DNA of 64,000 nt, from positions 2,480,001 through 2,544,000 of the forward strand of contig ML978124.1 in assembly GCA_010015805.1 (NCBI GenBank), given 5' to 3'. Every line of letters starts with the position of its first letter. Position 1 is the stretch's first letter. Made by a program: the position numbers and the translations under genes. The notes beneath the pieces were generated by a model. It saw nothing but the letters and a program-made list of their open reading frames with translations, was not told the DNA's origin and did not search any database. Origin of the DNA: Rhizodiscina lignyota (Eukaryota; Ascomycota; Dothideomycetes; Aulographales; Rhizodiscinaceae). Shown here piece after piece: positions 45,671 to 56,630 of this stretch.

Positions 45671-46832
45671 CTCAGTATCATTGTTGGGCTTCTGGAAGAT
45701 TCAGTAGTATCGCCTTATTAAGTTGTGACGTGATTTCAAGGTGGAGGTGGAAGTTGTATGTGCGCGCGACGCGCCGCGAATACGAAGACGCACGCCATCA
45801 CGTGAGTGTGACTTGAAAGTTACTCAACTCCAACCTGATATTTCTTTAAAGAGTGATCTTGAGCAGAATTCTCATTTAGTAGCTCTGCATTACATGTTCT
45901 CATTGAATGCTCACTTGTAAATAAATTGCGGAGGATCTCTAGGTAGCGGATCATATCGGGCACCAGGCTGGCACTGATGAATATTCTGCACGTTCGCCTA
46001 CTGAATGTAACACTGCAGATATTACCTTCGTACTGCATACCGCACAGCCCATCAAGATGGTTCACGAGTCCATTGAGAAGGCTGGAGCGACAAAAGCACT
46101 GCTACGCCCTACAGCATTACAGAGGCGTTCGCATGGCCACCTTGTTCGCACAGTTCCCGCCTTCTGGCATTGAAACGGCACTTCATACTTTGGATTGCCG
46201 ACCGACCTTATGATCCATCAAAGAAAGAGCTTCGACGAGAAGACGCAAAGAGCTGCGTATGATGCGGTTCAGCCTCCTCCGTAACATGACGCCCCTTTTC
46301 ATAGCGTGCCAGTCCAAGTTCGTCTCGGTATATTTTTGGCCCCATTGCGGTGTCTCCGACGCTCAAATATTCAACATTCGCGGCGAGCATATCAAATGCG
46401 ACTTCTCAATTCCTGCTGTTTAATATTGGTTTTCGGGCTGTGCAGAACGCGATGTCCACCTCACGATCTCCCTGCAGGCTGCAGTTATCTCAGCCGTACG
46501 CCTTCTGCAGCACGTCGTGTCTTCGACCTCGCCTCTCATTGGAGGTGGTGGATATGCAGCTTTCGACACGCCCGCCCCATTCCGGGGAATCCGCTGATAT
46601 TGAGTTGTGCCTGTGGGAAGCACTTGATAGATGTTGCGCGTGCTTCTGCCACAGAGGTTTTGCCTTACAAGCCTCACTACGATCTACTAGTGTCTATCTA
46701 AGAAAGCTGCACGAGGCCAGCCTTCAATTCGAGAGATGTTAAGTATATTGCATGTTGGCCCTCACAGCATTAGCTCTTTCTTCTTAATTATAATGTCGAG
46801 TCTCGCCTACCAAAGGATTTATTTACGCAAGG
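45671..46832. promoter_or_regulatory. Divergent intergenic region, DUF2439 gene and surface protein
   Basis: About 1.16 kb. Several short frames were examined on both strands; none has a domain, signal peptide or splice structure I can support. Confidence 0.4.
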
Positions 46833-47724
46833 ATGGGTCGATCGAACTACATGTCGTTACCCTTCCTCTACGCGTTCTTCTTTTTCCCAGCCTTCCAATG
46901 CGGGGAGGTCCCGTCACAAATCATTACTAGCCCTTTAGATGCTTTCGTCGGATGGACGAGCGAGCCTAGTGACGGTGCCTGTAAGCCGATCTCGGCTAAA
47001 GATAATATTTTTTCACATGTGCTAATCTTTGAATGCAGGGAGTCAATACTATTGCAACGGCGGTAGTGTGGCACAGAGCGGCCAGACATATGCATGCAAA
47101 AACGGTGGCTTCTTCGGACTCACGTGTATTGGATCGAAGCAAGTTGTCGAGGAATATGTCGGCACTGCGACGCCGTTTTACGGTAGCACGACGCAATCCG
47201 TTTGGTAGTATTTCCCTGGTTATGTCCGGTTCAAGATCGCTAATAGGGTCATGAATAGCACAGGCTTATGCCAGACAGCGCTGCGATACTCCGATATAAA
47301 CGACCAGAGTCCGCTCAGCGCATACGGCTGCTGGAACGATGTGTTCAGCATAAGGTCTTACTACGTGAACATCCCCGCAGCAACTGCCAGCACAACATCT
47401 CCAATCACATCAAGTAGTACCTCTGCGTCGCCCTCGAGCATCATCTCAACGACATCAACGCCGCTCTCCACTTTCAGAACCTCAACGTCATCGAGCTCTT
47501 CGTCTCCGCTCAGCGTGTCGTCACAACCATTTTCCAAAAGCTCGTCAGGAAGCGCCACACCAACTATCCAAGCAAGTAGCTCTGGCTTGAGCTCCAACAA
47601 GTCGAATGATATCGCACTCGGTGTCGGTCTTGGGGTTGGCATACCTTCTTTCATCGTGGCGGTCATTGGGGTAGTGTTCACAATACGGAGAGCAAGATAT
47701 GACAGCAGCAGGAATCACGCTTAG
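46833..47724 (+). CDS. Surface sensor-like membrane protein, Ser/Thr-rich
   Basis: Three exons (46833-46980, 47039-47204, 47247-47724; introns 58 and 42 nt) give 263 residues. There is a signal peptide (about 1-23, FLYAFFFFPAFQC), then an extracellular domain with several cysteines (QYYCNGG, YACKNGGFFGLTC, STGLCQ, YGCWND). A Ser/Thr-rich stalk follows (about 145-220), then one membrane helix (about 226-250) and a short basic tail (RRARYDSSRNHA). This is the plan of Mid2/WSC-type cell-wall sensors and similar fungal surface proteins, but the Cys domain is not one I can name. Such stalks are normally heavily O-mannosylated. The 42-nt second intron is near the minimum length; skipping it would end the frame at once. 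Confidence 0.68.
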
Positions 47725-48904
47725 GAGACGATCACGAGCGCACAATGACAGCAAGAGACTTCAGTAACGGTCACGAGTCTGAGATGACAATAGCAGGAGT
47801 TATAGCTTATTGGTGATCCTCACCCCCTCAATGAGGCAACCAGACAGTATGGCACCCCCGGTGAACAGTTCGAATCTCGCTAACGGCGATTCGTGGTTAT
47901 ATGCTCGGGCCTTCTAATGAGCGTTGCAAACCCTTCTGTATTTTTCCAACACAGTTGATATCCCGGCCTTCTTGCCTTAACATATGCTTTACTTTCGGTG
48001 GCATTTGTCTTGCTTCTCCGTTATATACCCTCAGCTTTCTCCTTGCATTTTCAGCTGCGTGTCTTTCCCAAAGTTGGTTTTCTTATTCAGCAATTTTGCG
48101 GTTTGCGGAAAGCGTTTCTCGTTCATCGCGCCGGCGTTCTGTTACCATCACGAGTGGCTTCTAGAATTACTGTCATGTTAAGGCTGTGGACCTCCATTAT
48201 GCATTAGACCGCTGAAAGTTTGAAATAGATGACTATTGAAACGGAGTTGGTCTGAACATCATAGCGATCGACGGGAAAGTAAATTTTGCAGTCACATCAT
48301 CACGTTTCATACATACACTACGAGAACTCGAAGATATCAAAAATTGCTTTCAGGGAAGATAGCAAGCAACAATTCTCGCAAGTCGCTCATCAAGCAGATG
48401 TTCTTCTCAACAGAGGGAGAAGAATAAATAGCAAAATACGTAAGGCCTCGTTGTGAGTGTCAAATATAAGATGATCGGCGTCGGGTTCTCGGCCATGAAG
48501 TTGGTGGATCTGGCAGAGCCAATCAGACGGCAAAGTTTCCGAGCAAGCGAGTGGCATTTCTCTCCTGAGTCGCGTTTATTGGACGCTAGTGAGACTTCAC
48601 CTCCAACCACAAAATACATCAAGACTGACAAAGCATCAATTCTCATCATCAATCTGAGAGCTCCAATATGGAAGCTAACTAGATGGGGGTGGCAGTAGCT
48701 TCAACAGTCGTAGTGTCCGGACGGACCAATCCGGAGCTCAAGATTGCGAGCGAAAGGATCTTTCCATAACATACTCGGTCATCTCGGGCTCCAGTAACCA
48801 GAGAAAGCGCAGAATTTGTGATTACAATCAGTCTGCGTTCTATCACAGTTTCCTTTGTCTGGTCGACGGAAGCGTATGCTGCTGTAGCCTTAGGTCGTGG
48901 CCAA
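47725..48904. other. Intergenic, nothing recognised
   Basis: About 1.18 kb. It contains an isolated tRNA-T-loop-like string near 47868 without pairing stems, and otherwise no supported feature. The last few hundred bases are presumably the promoter of the next regulator. Confidence 0.4.
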
Positions 48905-50762
48905 ATGGACGCCGAACCTGAGAAGATCAAACTTTCCGGACGTAGAAAGGTCAAGTCTGGATGCAAGACCTGCAAGTAGGTTCCATCGAGCTTATCGAGA
49001 TTCGTTAATGCGGCGGCGATCTAATGTATGTCACAGAACCCGACGAGTCAAATGTGACGAAGGGAAGCCGGCGTGCCAGAGATGCCTGTCTACTAGACGG
49101 GTGTGTGATGGATATGGCATCTGGGGTGCTGGCGGAAATGAATACGGGAGCAAGATGCGGAGATATTCTCCGCTTGCACCTGTCAGCCTCTCTAAGTGCA
49201 ATACGCCGATTCCTCTCCTTTGCTCGAGCGGAGAAGAAAAGCTGTACTTTGACTTCTTTCGGCGACGAACGGCGACTAAACTTTCAAGCGTCTTTGAATC
49301 CCACTTTTGGGAGCAATTGGTATTCCAGGCCTGCACCTCCGAGCCGGCCGTTCTCCATGCTGCGCTTGCACTAGCTTCAGCTCACAAAGGCGGTGATGCC
49401 AGATGCGGAACATGCAGGTCCAGTCCCACTGGAATCATCAAAACGGAGCAGCGTGGAACAGACGACTATGAGTACTTTGCGCTTAATCAATACAACAAAG
49501 CCATATCTCACTTGAAGACTCATCTTTCAAATCACAAGATCTCTTCCCTGCGCATCGCGCTCATTTCGTGTATGATCTTCACCACGCTCGAACTGGTGCG
49601 AGGGCAGTACAAGTCAGCATTTACTCATCTGCGCAATGGCTGCAACCTTCTCGGTCAAATTCGCGATAAGGATGATGAAAAAACAGACCGAGGCAATTCA
49701 TTCCTCAGATCTCAGCCAAAGTCTATTGAGAATTGCTTGATCGAACCTTTCGCTCGCCTAAACGTCCAAATAGGACTCTTTGGTGAAATTCCCGACAACC
49801 TTTATCCCCTCACTCAACTGAGCAGTGTCGAACATCGTCTCAATGTACCGCCATTATTCGGGAGCATTTACGAAGCGCGCGAGTATATGGATAGCTTGCT
49901 CAACACGGTCCTTCACATATCTGGAAAATGTTTTCAGGACAGGTTGACGTCTACACCACATTCAAAGATGACTATTAAATCCCAACGATCACTGGAGCTG
50001 GCGGTATCTTCCTGGATCGAATCGTACAACGTAAGTATTCCAAAATTCTTCCAAAATACCGACCACCGCAACAAATTCTCGATTCCACTCCTCCGGCTCT
50101 TCCACACGATGACGACGATCATCATAAGCACAGCAGTGTCCTCCCGAGAGGCTCTCTTCGACTCGTACACACCGAAATTCACTTCTATCATCACCGAAAC
50201 GATCTCTCTTTGGGAGATGACTGGATTTGTCTCTCACAGTCCTTACAAGGGGGATTGCTGGATTCCCAACCTCCGGTTTACGTCCGAAATGGGGATTGTC
50301 CCAGCACTGTACTACACTGCTGTGAAATGCCGAGTTCCGTGGCTCCGACGACAAGCGATCAAGTTACTCTTAGCAGCTCCACACAGAGAAGGAGCCTGGG
50401 ATAGCGTGATTGTGGATCACATTGCAGAAAAAGTCATGATAATGGAGGAAGATGGATTCTACGTGAGCGCACAGGTCGATATTGACCCTCCAGCATTTCA
50501 ACGTCCCACGGAGAAATACATCCAAGATTGCAATGCAATGCCTAGTCTACCAGAAGCATTGAGATTCCACAACGTCAAGATCTTATTGAATGAGAATTCT
50601 GGACCAGCTGGATTCTTGGTCTGTCAGAAGCCCGATTACACTAGAAAGGGAGGTTGGGTGGAGACCAAGGTTCCATTTGACTTTACATCAGTGGAATCAG
50701 TCGACGTACTGCGGGCTCGAGAAGAGCAGGGATGTATACATCATCTGAATATTGACGACTGA
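48905..50762 (+). CDS. Zn2Cys6 transcription factor
   Basis: Exons 48905-48975 and 49037-50762 (61-nt intron inside the zinc cluster) give 598 residues. The cluster uses C20, C23, C30, C37, C40 and C47, preceded by a basic stretch GRRKVKSG. The C-terminal half is a helical fungal-specific regulator domain (LYFDFFRRRTATKLSSVFES, HFWEQLVFQA, HAALALASAHKG). This wording is common in regulators of metabolite and detoxification loci. A GTAAGT string at 50032 was not treated as an intron because the frame stays open and family-like across it. The stop is only 18 nt from the stop of the convergent lactonase gene. Target genes are unknown; the accessory genes on its right are candidates. Confidence 0.82.
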
Positions 50763-50780
50763 AAGTTTTGCGCAAGTCCT

Positions 50781-52040
50781 TTAAGAGCTTCCGTATCTCA
50801 CCGGGTTGACAACAGTTTCCGCAAGGTCCACGCCAAAGATCCGATTGAACGCCAGAATCACAAGTTTGTCTCCCGCCAAAGCAAAATTCGCAAGCGGCGC
50901 TACGTCTCTTACGTTAACTGGGTTCTCTGTATTCTCCAATATGATATCCGCCGCGTTGAATAGCCCAAGCACCTTTCCAGTGGACCCATTACGCACGACC
51001 ACTCCTTCGTACTCAGCCGTCCAAACGCGACCTGCGTCACCAACCTTGATACCGTCTGCCAGACCTTGTCGCGCAAAGGAGAATAATCTCTTGTTCTGGG
51101 GCGTACATCCGTCTGGCCCTCCAAGGTCGAATTGATACACACCTGCGAAGCTCGGAAAAGTGTGGTTCGGTGGACGCTGGAAAACAGCCGATGAAGGTCC
51201 GTCCGTGACGTAGAGAATCGAGTTTGTCGAGTCGACAGCAATGCCGTTTGGTACTTGGACGTCCAATGGACCGATAACAGGCTTGAGATTGTTATCATGT
51301 GGTGTATAGCGCCAGACAAAATAAGGGAGTCCAGATGGCCCAGGAACTGTGCCGGGATGAAGGGTTTCGTCGCTGAAGAAGAAATCGGAGAAGAAGAAAC
51401 AGGGCTGTTGCGTTACATTCGAGACGGCCACCGTAATGTCGTCTGGACCCCCGAACGGCAGCCCGAAGAATGAGTTCACGACTTCAGTCGCATGATATGT
51501 GTGAGGATCAATGGCGACGATTGCAGGCGATGTTACGGTATCACCAAACGTGGTCATATACACCTTACCGTTGAAGTAATACCCGCCATTCGGATTCGGC
51601 AGTCGAGCACCAGTAATATTTGGTCGGATTACTGTCGAAGTGTTGAGATCGAGGATGGAAACATAGCCTGGTGTTGGGTTCAGGAAGGCAGTGAACCACA
51701 CTTGATTCAAGTTTGGGTCCCATACGCCGCCCTCAAAGGCGAACGAGTCGTTGGCATTCGCACTACTGACAAGCAGTTTGACAGAAGGGGAATCACCGAG
51801 GATGCTGCGAAAGCTTGCGTCGTACGAAATGAAGCTGGCCCTCCGGGCGGCTGTGATGGTCCGCTTGGTCGAAGAGTTACTTGAAAGGCCGGACGTGTTC
51901 ACGAACGGCTGATCGAATGTATTGTTGAAGGGTCGTGGGAGCAGCAAGGTATCTTCCGGAGGGATTTGGACTGTCAGATTCGATTGTGACAGTGCCGGAA
52001 CAGCCAGCATAGCCAATGCTACACTGAAGGCTTTCATCAT
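50781..52040 (-). CDS. Secreted SMP-30/gluconolactonase-like protein
   Basis: An intronless gene of 419 residues starting at the ATG at 52040. It has a signal peptide MMKAFSVALAMLAVPALSQS and many N-glycosylation sites. The body is a six-bladed beta-propeller of the SMP-30/gluconolactonase type: FAFEGGVWDPNLNQVWFT, FGGPDDITVAVS, QVPNGIAVDSTNSILYVTDG and FARQGLADGIKVGDAGRVWTA carry the metal-binding and blade motifs. Members hydrolyse sugar-acid or aromatic lactones outside the cell or in the wall. The substrate is not determinable. The propeller and fungal secreted form are clear. It is convergent with the adjacent Zn2Cys6 regulator. Confidence 0.85.
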   Translation of the reverse strand: MMKAFSVALAMLAVPALSQSNLTVQIPPEDTLLLPRPFNNTFDQPFVNTSGLSSNSSTKRTITAARRASFISYDASFRSILGDSPSVKLLVSSANANDSFAFEGGVWDPNLNQVWFTAFLNPTPGYVSILDLNTSTVIRPNITGARLPNPNGGYYFNGKVYMTTFGDTVTSPAIVAIDPHTYHATEVVNSFFGLPFGGPDDITVAVSNVTQQPCFFFSDFFFSDETLHPGTVPGPSGLPYFVWRYTPHDNNLKPVIGPLDVQVPNGIAVDSTNSILYVTDGPSSAVFQRPPNHTFPSFAGVYQFDLGGPDGCTPQNKRLFSFARQGLADGIKVGDAGRVWTAEYEGVVVRNGSTGKVLGLFNAADIILENTENPVNVRDVAPLANFALAGDKLVILAFNRIFGVDLAETVVNPVRYGSS

Positions 52041-52414
52041 TGCAGTTTGAGACAATGCGTATAATTGATCCGCATCAGAAAGAAAGATCTGTGTTCATCC
52101 CGGAATCTAATTTCTTGCTTGCCGCAGGCGCCCCTCTGTCGCACAAGGTGACATCATTGTGCACTCGACATCGCTTTTCTGTGATCTATTTTAGATACGT
52201 CTATAGCGCACCTGTGATATCTCTTGGCCAATATCAATTCCCTTTGATTTGATCAAGTCCAGAACAATCGAAAGAATATCTTTCGCAGATTCTATTCTTC
52301 GCCGTGCGGCAAAAGGGGGTTATTTCCCAGTTGAGACTAGATCAGGCCATTCAGTGGATTGAGACACAAATGGGAGTGGTCAGCTTTGAGATTCGAAAAA
52401 TACGGAAACATATA
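52041..52414. promoter_or_regulatory. Intergenic, lactonase promoter
   Basis: About 375 nt upstream of the lactonase and downstream of the hydrolase. No gene is seen. Confidence 0.4.
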
Positions 52415-53581
52415 CTACACTGCTAGTATAGTTGCTAGGTTTGCTTTGAAGTGCTCAATCCGCGCCAGCAGCTCCATAGTTGATTCCATGGTTTGTTTTG
52501 CACCTCTCTCCCCTATGAAAAGATGATGGTTGCCGTGCACAACAAAGATCAAACTGTCGACTGTTTCTTGTATTACTTTCATTATCTTCTCAGCCTTGTC
52601 GCGGTTCTTAGACATCCAGAGTGTCTTCTCTCTTGCGGCCAGGCTTCGAAGCTCTTCCGCCGACAGTTTCAAATTTGCATCAGGAAGTGGTAATGGAAGA
52701 AGCTTGTCGACCGCTGCCATCAGTTGGTAAGTCATGATGAATCCCCAAGTAGCCTTATCTGCAACGCTGTGTCGAAAATCCAGAGGGCTGTCTCCAACGA
52801 TGGCTCCCAAGAATGGCAAATCAGCCGGACCAACCTCATCAGCGACTTCGAAGCCAATATCTCTGTCTTCAACTAGTTTGTCCTCTTGCTTCGAGTATCG
52901 TAGCCCAAAAGCGCCCATCGAGATGGGGAAATATCCCATGTACTCGCGGACATAGATGTCGTCCGGTATAATCTCTCTCCCATCATTAATCGAATTTTGT
53001 TCGTGCAGCTGACCCAAAAATAACGGCTTGTATGTTACACTGAAAGCATATCCACTTGCTGAGGCAACTGTATTTGGAGCTCGTTCACGCACTCCGCGTA
53101 GTGCAGGCGTTGCGACCAGAGAGACGGCCAATTCCAAATTCAATCCACGACTGCGAGCTTCCAATGCGTATGGGTGCAAGATCTTTCCGGCCATACTCCA
53201 GAACATCAACACGACGCGCTTGTTGGATAGACCCTTTTGTTCGATCGTTTGTCTTGTTGCTTCCGCCGCTTGCGCGCCCCATTCCCGCACTGCGAAGTCA
53301 GGCCGTGTCGTGGGCATGACCGGAGGAGAACATTCCAGGGGGTACGACACAGCGAGAAAGTTGTAGCCAGACTTTTGAAACCAGTGTGCGAGAAAGTCAG
53401 AAGATTTGCAATTTTGATGGCCTCCATATCCTATTCGACCGAGATGATAAGCGCCTGGAATGAAGACTACAAGAGGTTTGTTTGCGTCGCTGCCGCGGAT
53501 GAAATAAAGCAAGGTGGGAGCATTCTCTATCGTTTCGAGAATTTCTCCTTCATAGAGTGCAATTGGAGATGGAGAAGTCAT
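52415..53581 (-). CDS. Alpha/beta-hydrolase
   Basis: A single exon of 388 residues. A beta-strand LVVFIPGAYHLG supplies the oxyanion-side loop. The nucleophile elbow is FWSMAG (127-132, Ser129) and a C-terminal HGNHH (349-353) offers the catalytic histidine. The fold order is that of an alpha/beta-hydrolase of the kind often found beside fungal natural-product genes. The elbow lacks the first and last glycines of the classical GxSxG, so activity or substrate class may differ. There is no signal peptide. The reaction (ester, thioester or lactone cleavage) is undetermined. Confidence 0.7.
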   Translation of the reverse strand: MTSPSPIALYEGEILETIENAPTLLYFIRGSDANKPLVVFIPGAYHLGRIGYGGHQNCKSSDFLAHWFQKSGYNFLAVSYPLECSPPVMPTTRPDFAVREWGAQAAEATRQTIEQKGLSNKRVVLMFWSMAGKILHPYALEARSRGLNLELAVSLVATPALRGVRERAPNTVASASGYAFSVTYKPLFLGQLHEQNSINDGREIIPDDIYVREYMGYFPISMGAFGLRYSKQEDKLVEDRDIGFEVADEVGPADLPFLGAIVGDSPLDFRHSVADKATWGFIMTYQLMAAVDKLLPLPLPDANLKLSAEELRSLAAREKTLWMSKNRDKAEKIMKVIQETVDSLIFVVHGNHHLFIGERGAKQTMESTMELLARIEHFKANLATILAV

Positions 53582-54057
53582 ACTGACAGTTGAGGAGTCA
53601 GAGAGATAGACAGTGAAGGACAGGAGATCATAGAACGCTTATGCTTTTGATAGCAACAATGCTCGATAGAGGGGATAGAACACGCTTTAAAATTCCGCTA
53701 CAAATGCAAGATCCCAGGTTTGGCCTCCGAAGTCAGTATGAAGCTACTCGGGGAGATACAGTGGCCGATTTCGGCATTTTGGCCGATGCAGCTCATGCTG
53801 GGCGTTCAGCTCTCTCGCAGCTTGAAAGTCGGTTTTTTTGTGAGGCAGACCCTTTTCATCCGTCTCTTCTACAACATCCCATGACGACTCCGAACAAGCA
53901 GAATCCCGGGCACCGGGTACCCAGGGTTTCGGTCGAAACGCTTCAAAACCATGTACCAGGTCCACCGCTGCATCTGTGTTCTTCATAGTTTTCCATGCGC
54001 GGTTACTTGCTTCATGAGAAGAATGGAAATATCTCTTTACGCCTCTTCAGACGTTCA
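53582..54057. other. Intergenic, nothing recognised
   Basis: About 475 nt. Presumably the promoter of the hydrolase and the terminator of the F-box gene. Confidence 0.4.
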
Positions 54058-55473
54058 TCATACAATTTCCGTCTGCCGTTCTTCCAGTGGGGCGTATCGA
54101 AGATCATAGATTACGCTTAATTCCAGTCCTTGAGCTGTGAACATGCTCTCGAGTTTGTCCCACTCCGCTTCTGCGTCATTGTTCATAAAGTCTGGCAGTA
54201 TCACAGTTTTGAGATTGGGACAGATTTCTCTTCCATGTCGCAATAAATGGATCAAGTCCCTGCGTACCTCATAGCCCCAAACAGTGGTGAATGCATAGTT
54301 AAGAGATAGCACTTCGATTGCATCTGGGAGGATTGCGGACAGATCATGTTCTTCGCTTTCCAGCTTTCTGCTGATCAGGCGGGGGTAGTCCATATGAAGC
54401 CATGTGAGTTTCCAGAATTCCTTGAGTGACCCGAGCGAGTCCGAATCGAGTCCGTTCCCCAGATGAGAGTCCCGAAAATCCAAGGAAAGTGAGCGCAAAG
54501 AGTCCTTGTGAAGTGAGAGCGCTTCTCTGATCGATTCAGTTGTGGAGCACGATTCCGCAATCCAATGACGAACCCCGCCAATACAGGACATGCTCCAGAG
54601 CCTGACAAGCTCGAATGATGTGGTTCATCACTGCGATGCTGATATTGCAGTTATATAACCTTAGTGACGTGAGTGGAAGGCTTGCTGGCGCAAAGTTCCA
54701 GCGCTGAATATAATTGTTGATATTTACGAATTCGACGTGTAGCATGCGGAGGTAAGGGAGTTCGAAGAGAAACGAGAAGTCATCCATATCCCACTGGAAT
54801 ATCTCTGACCCCGTAGCATATTGACCGGCCTTGAATTCTATAAGCTTGCAAAACCCGTGTCTTATGCGTCCCAAGTACATCTCCCATTGTAGACATTTGA
54901 ATTTGCGGGCAGGAAATCCATGGAATGTGAGTTTCTCAAGATGGGGAAGGCAGGCTAGTAAGAGGATAACCTGCGCATCTTCATAATTGGCAGCGAGTCC
55001 ATCAAGGAAGAACTGGCCGGCAAGATCTTGATGAATGGGCTGGCCATCCGGCCTGATCACTCCTGTTTCCGTGGCAGCTTGGACAAAGAGGTTAAAGTCC
55101 TGTTCCCGTAAAGATCCTTGTGGATGGCATTCGCAGTCTACCTGATGATCTCTGTATGTGCGGAAGAAGGGCTTGCACCTCTTGCATTTGATTGAGTATC
55201 TCTCGGTGGAGAATTCGCGGATTTCGATGGCTTTGCAGTGTCTGGCGAGATGTGGACTGGCAGCGATGGTTCGGAGGAATGGTACGAAAGACCTGTCAGG
55301 GTTTGCTGCATCCTCAGATTGACATAACTGGCAAAAAGTACTGGTGTTACCAAGGCCCTGAATCCAGTTGATGTTGCTCTGAGACTGGCAAGGTCTGGCT
55401 TGGTGATCTGACGGAGGATGCAGTTGACAAACACGTCCTGCGGCAGATCGCCGAGGCCGGAGCGTGAGGCCAT
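54058..55473 (-). pseudogene. F-box protein gene with one frame break
   Basis: The start (55473) encodes an F-box (LGDLPQDVFVNCILRQITKP, then LASLRATSTGFRALVTPVLF). The rest reads as an F-box/LRR-like substrate-recognition body: SFVPFLRTIAASPHLARHCKAI, a four-cysteine knuckle KCKRCKPFF...CEC, then leucine-rich strands. The two parts are in different frames. The switch is needed near 55290-55310, and no intron with fitting phase was found there. A second frame change is explained by a 43-nt intron (54527-54569) that joins YWRGS to EALSLHKDSLRSLSL. So the gene has either a single indel (pseudogene or assembly error) or an unrecognised splice. F-box proteins link SCF ubiquitin ligase to substrates. 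Confidence 0.55.
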
Positions 55474-56350
55474 GTCTGAGTTGGGCCAAATGAGAGGGCA
55501 ACGGAGTTGCGTACCTGAGCCCTTAGGACGTGCTGTAGAATAAGGCGGTTTGAAGCGCGATGTTAGGGAAGGAACTGGAAGTGCAGATACGCGTCGCGTC
55601 CGTGACGGAGGTTTTATCCTAAAACGCGACGGGACAGGGAAGAGTTTTCTTATCGTTACGGAGTAGACGCTGTTTACATGATATTCCGCAGTGATTAAAT
55701 GATGTTGATGTTATTGGTGAAGTTGGTAATAATAGGACGTGGTACTTCGTCATTCATTTACTCTCCACTTTTCATCCTTTGCTGTGTTGCGCTCTCCAAT
55801 TGTCTATCCATGCAGCTAAGCGATCTCACTGCATCCTCTATACTGGCACTAAGCCGACGGCGCGGTCCGCAAACGCAGAAAATCCGGGGTCTCCACTTCT
55901 CTTATGCCCCCCTTTCGCCGCTGTGTTTTCTTTTCATGTTTCAATGGCTGTTGGATCTGACCCCGGTGAGCACTTCGCCGGGAAAGGTAATGGTCATCTT
56001 CATTCATTTAAGCGGTTTGTGGAGAAACTCAACTCCGTATTATCCCATTTGTCAGATACCACCACGGCGGCATTCTCTATTCAGTCTTTTTGCGAGTCGA
56101 TAGTACTTTTATCAAACTGAAAGCCCACAGACGGGGTCGCTCATCTGACTGTGATTGTTTCATGCGGCACCGCAGCTCGAATTCAGGTCTCACAACAGCA
56201 CTTCAGTGATCGAAAGTCGCGTTTGTGCAAATCATCCACAAGGACAGACATGTTCTCAATTTCTAGTACAGATGACTGTTATTGATCAGGATCCCTTTCG
56301 TCCATTTCTTAACTCAGGAAACTCATCCATCGTTCCCACCTTGTTCCATC
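55474..56350. other. Intergenic, no supported gene
   Basis: About 880 nt. A plus-strand frame at 55699-56103 is hydrophobic but has no family resemblance. Nothing else was recognised. Confidence 0.4.
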
Positions 56351-56630
56351 TTATTCTGGAACCCCGAACTGTCAAGTGTCTCGTTAGTCCCACAAACAAG
56401 CGCTTATTCCCAGGCAATGATTTACTTACACAGCCCTGAGGATTGCAACATTGACGACCATTGTTTTCAAGTGAGCATGACTGGCCCAATTGACAGTCCG
56501 GACAAGCGGTTCCTGAAGACCCGTCGCCGCAGAAGAGGAAACTAGAGCCCGAGGCGCTGAAACAGAAGCTCTGCGCGGAGGCAACAGAGAGGAACGAGAA
56601 GAGTAATACAGACACCGTAAAGTAGCGCAT
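56351..56630 (-). CDS. Small secreted cysteine-rich protein (effector-like)
   Basis: Exons 56630-56430 and 56368-56351, split by a 61-nt GTAAGT...CTAAC...CAG intron, give 72 residues. A signal peptide (about 1-19, VSVLLFSFLSVASAQ) precedes a short mature protein with eight cysteines (C, C, C, C, C, CC, C) and ends GCFGVPE. Reading through the intron would give a longer basic tail, but the donor, branch site and acceptor are all near-ideal. Size, secretion signal and paired cysteines fit the small secreted protein class that includes plant-pathogen effectors and antimicrobial peptides. There is no recognised family and no direct evidence of function. Confidence 0.75.

Noticed and set aside
47866-47890. 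TTCGAATC T-loop-like string, also seen near 59750 and 63403
   Set aside because: None has complementary 5-bp flanks or a D-arm and anticodon arm at the right distance.
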